Assembly (NCBI RefSeq): GCF_016908195.1
Contig: NZ_JAFBDK010000026.1
Location: forward strand, 1 to 36,661
DNA: 36,661 bases
Origin: Jeotgalibacillus terrae
GTDB lineage: Bacteria > Bacillota > Bacilli > Bacillales > Jeotgalibacillaceae
Reading direction: 5' to 3'
Numbering within the stretch: position 1 is the first letter of the stretch; every line of letters starts with the position of its first letter. Made by a program: the position numbers and the translations under genes. The notes under the pieces are model-generated. The model was not told where the DNA came from and did no database searches. It was given only the letters and a program-made list of their open reading frames with translations. Shown piece after piece: positions 35,418 to 36,661 of the stretch.

Positions 35418-35452
35418 AAACAGGCGAGAATCAAATTCTTGCCTGTTTTTTT
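35418..35452 (+). terminator. Terminator downstream of rpmE
   Basis: AAACAGGC and GCCTGTTT pair around an inner AGAAT/ATTCT stem, followed by T to 35452. Canonical. Confidence 0.9.
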
Positions 35453-35501
35453 ACGGTTAATTTCGCCAAATAAGGGAATAAAACAACAAACCTACTCAAA
35501 T

Positions 35502-35527
35502 CGCCTCTTGAATGAAGAGGTGTTTTT
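35502..35527 (+). terminator. Second terminator between rpmE and tdk
   Basis: CGCCTCTT (35502-35509) pairs with AAGAGGTG (35515-35522) around GAATG, followed by five T. No gene lies between it and the first terminator, so it is a backup or ends an unseen small RNA. Confidence 0.65.
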
Positions 35528-35605
35528 CAATAGACTTAGATTATATTGCAGATGAAAAATTTGTATAAAAATGCTTTTATATATTTGATTGATTTAACAA
35601 AAACA

Positions 35606-35734
35606 GCTGGCTCTTGGAGTGGGGGGACGCAGACTCCCGCCCCAGGAAGGGACAGGTGAGACCCCGGAAGCGAAGCTGAGGAGGCTCACCGCCCGGGGGC
35701 AGGAAAGCGGAGGCCCCCAACGGAAAGAGACAGC
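35606..35734 (+). repeat. Family A nested-hairpin element, copy 13 (GGGGG/CCCCC arm subtype)
   Basis: Outer arms GCTGGCTCTT/AAGAGACAGC pair with one mismatch. P2 is GGGGG/CCCCC, P3 GCCCC/GGGGC, P4 GGTGAG/CTCACC and the apex AGC-GAA-GCT. It closely resembles copy 7 and ends 68 nt before the tdk start codon. Confidence 0.86.
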
Positions 35735-35802
35735 GGCTTTTAAAAGGATAAAAAACTTTTACATAAGCTTACTGCTATTGAACCAAAGGAGCTGAAGGAA
35801 AC

Positions 35803-36405
35803 GTGTATGTAATGAAACAGACGGGCTGGGTGGAAGTGATTTGCGGAAGTATGTTCTCCGGAAAATCAGAAGAATTAATCAGACGTGTCAGACGCGCACA
35901 ATTTGCAAGACAACATATCCTCGTATTCAAACCAAAACTCGATGACCGCTACAGCGAAGAAGCCATCGTATCCCATAATGGTGCGTCAGTCATCGCGGTA
36001 CCTGTTGACCATTCATCAGAAATCCTCGATCAGGTAACTGAAAAAGCTGATCTGATTGCAATCGATGAAGTCCAGTTTTTTGATGAAGAAGTTGTGGACG
36101 TTGTCACGCAGCTTGCAGATAAAGGATTCCGCGTCATCACAGCCGGTCTGGATCAGGATTTCAGAGGAGAGCCATTTGGTCCTGTACCACGCCTGATGTC
36201 ACTTGCAGAACAGGTGACAAAGCTTCAGGCTGTTTGTGCAGTTTGCGGGTCACCTGCAAGCAGAACACAGCGCCTGATCGAAGGACGTCCGGCAGGCTAC
36301 GACGATCCGGTCATCCTTGTTGGTGCATCAGAAGCTTACGAGCCACGCTGCCGCCATCACCACGAAGTCCCAACAGGCGTAACCGTTTCTACCGAAAAAG
36401 CATAA
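35803..36405 (+). CDS. tdk: Thymidine kinase
   Basis: Tdk phosphorylates thymidine (and deoxyuridine) for nucleotide salvage. The 200-residue product is the compact type II class: P-loop [27 protein letters not shown], the Walker B-like [19 protein letters not shown] lid, and the zinc cysteines in CAVCG and CRHHHE. GTG 35803 gives MYVMKQTGW, matching the B. subtilis start; ATG 35812 is an alternative. AAAGGAG lies 11 nt upstream of the GTG. Confidence 0.96.
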   Translation: MYVMKQTGWVEVICGSMFSGKSEELIRRVRRAQFARQHILVFKPKLDDRYSEEAIVSHNGASVIAVPVDHSSEILDQVTEKADLIAIDEVQFFDEEVVDVVTQLADKGFRVITAGLDQDFRGEPFGPVPRLMSLAEQVTKLQAVCAVCGSPASRTQRLIEGRPAGYDDPVILVGASEAYEPRCRHHHEVPTGVTVSTEKA

Positions 36406-36419
36406 CCTGCTGATAGAAT

Positions 36420-36478
36420 AGAGAATCATTTTCTTCATATGCCGATTGGAGAGAATGGTTCTCTTTTTAAGGCATATG
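36420..36478 (+). terminator. Nested terminator downstream of tdk
   Basis: AGAGAA-TGG-TTCTCT (36450-36464) followed by T (to 36468) is the compact terminator. AGAGAATCATTTTCT (36420-36434) can compete for the 3' arm. CATATGCC (36436-36443) and GGCATATG (36471-36478) form a further perfect stem enclosing both. Confidence 0.75.
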
Positions 36479-36499
36479 GCTTAAAAGTGAAAATTAAGG

Positions 36500-36570
36500 A
36501 TGATGGCAACGTAAGGCGGGGACTCCGGGACGATAAGCGGGACAGCTGAGACCCCACAGGCGAAGCCGAG
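36500..36570 (+). repeat. Family A nested-hairpin element, copy 14 (truncated)
   Basis: The 5' half is present (AAGGCGGGGACTCCGGGACG, GCTGAGACCCC, apex GGC-GAA-GCC) and then stops abruptly at GCCGAG where other copies continue with GAGGCTCA. The 3' arms are missing. Confidence 0.8.
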
Positions 36571-36661
36571 TTATCATGAACAAAACTAGCTCCTTATTCG
36601 TACATTCGTAGGTTAACTGGGTATAAGAAAGTAAGAAACCATCAAACCCAATCAGAGCTAT
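36571..36661. other. Unassigned sequence at the right edge, joined to a broken repeat
   Basis: These 91 nt start exactly at the break in repeat copy 14. One minus-strand frame is open across them and into the repeat; no start or family is recognisable. An insertion, deletion or the start of an unrelated neighbour all fit. Confidence 0.3.

Noticed and set aside
36571-36661. An insertion sequence at the right edge
   Set aside because: No inverted repeat, target duplication or transposase motif is visible in 91 nt, so I recorded it only as unassigned.

Overview
The window looks like a chromosomal segment of a low-to-mid GC, endospore-forming Firmicute of the Bacillaceae/Planococcaceae type. Evidence: strong AAAGGAGG ribosome-binding sites with some GTG and TTG starts; a spo0F with an apparent sigma-H promoter and an 0A box; and a right half (cardiolipin synthase, fadF, acdA, rpoE, pyrG, ywjG, spo0F, fbaA, tal, murA, glpX, rho, rpmE, tdk) that follows the order I remember from Bacillus subtilis. 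A marine or halophilic genus such as Jeotgalibacillus or a relative would fit, but the genus is a guess.

Layout. 1-566: a terminator, an array of GAAC boxes spaced exactly 21 nt, an extended -10 promoter and a cobalamin riboswitch with a terminator. 567-9626: a tightly packed (mostly overlapping) corrinoid uptake and salvage operon: btuF, btuC, a btuD-cbiZ fusion, cbiB, cobD, cobU, cobS, cobC, a degenerate second cobU-like gene, pduO-type adenosyltransferase and a PurM-like protein that is a candidate alpha-ribazole kinase. 9769-11246: a small zinc-ribbon membrane protein and, convergent to it, a cardiolipin synthase. 11398-23443: fatty/branched acyl-CoA degradation: fadF, thiolase, 3-hydroxybutyryl-CoA dehydrogenase, two acyl-CoA dehydrogenases, a TetR regulator and the fused B12-dependent mutase IcmF. 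FadR-like operators precede fadF and the thiolase. 23539-36405: a 54-codon membrane peptide, rpoE, pyrG with what looks like the CTP-sensing G-addition attenuator, a unique membrane protein, ywjG (minus strand), spo0F, fbaA, tal, murA, glpX, rho, rpmE and tdk.

How it fits together: the left operon imports cobamides and cobinamide, trims and rebuilds the nucleotide loop and adenosylates the cobalt. Adenosylcobalamin is the cofactor of IcmF, encoded about 10 kb downstream, so the B12 riboswitch and the acyl-CoA operon form a supply-and-use pair in one region.

The most unusual feature is a family of roughly 120-135 bp intergenic elements, 14 copies in 22 kb (14207-36570). Each can fold into one long nested hairpin. 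The primary sequence of the arms changes from copy to copy but the two arms change together at several helices, which points to selection on structure. Many copies end 27-64 nt before a start codon, and three pairs are arranged head-to-head. A separate, differently sequenced element of the same architecture lies after fadF, and a second 21-nt-phased GAAC array lies at 13821-13929.
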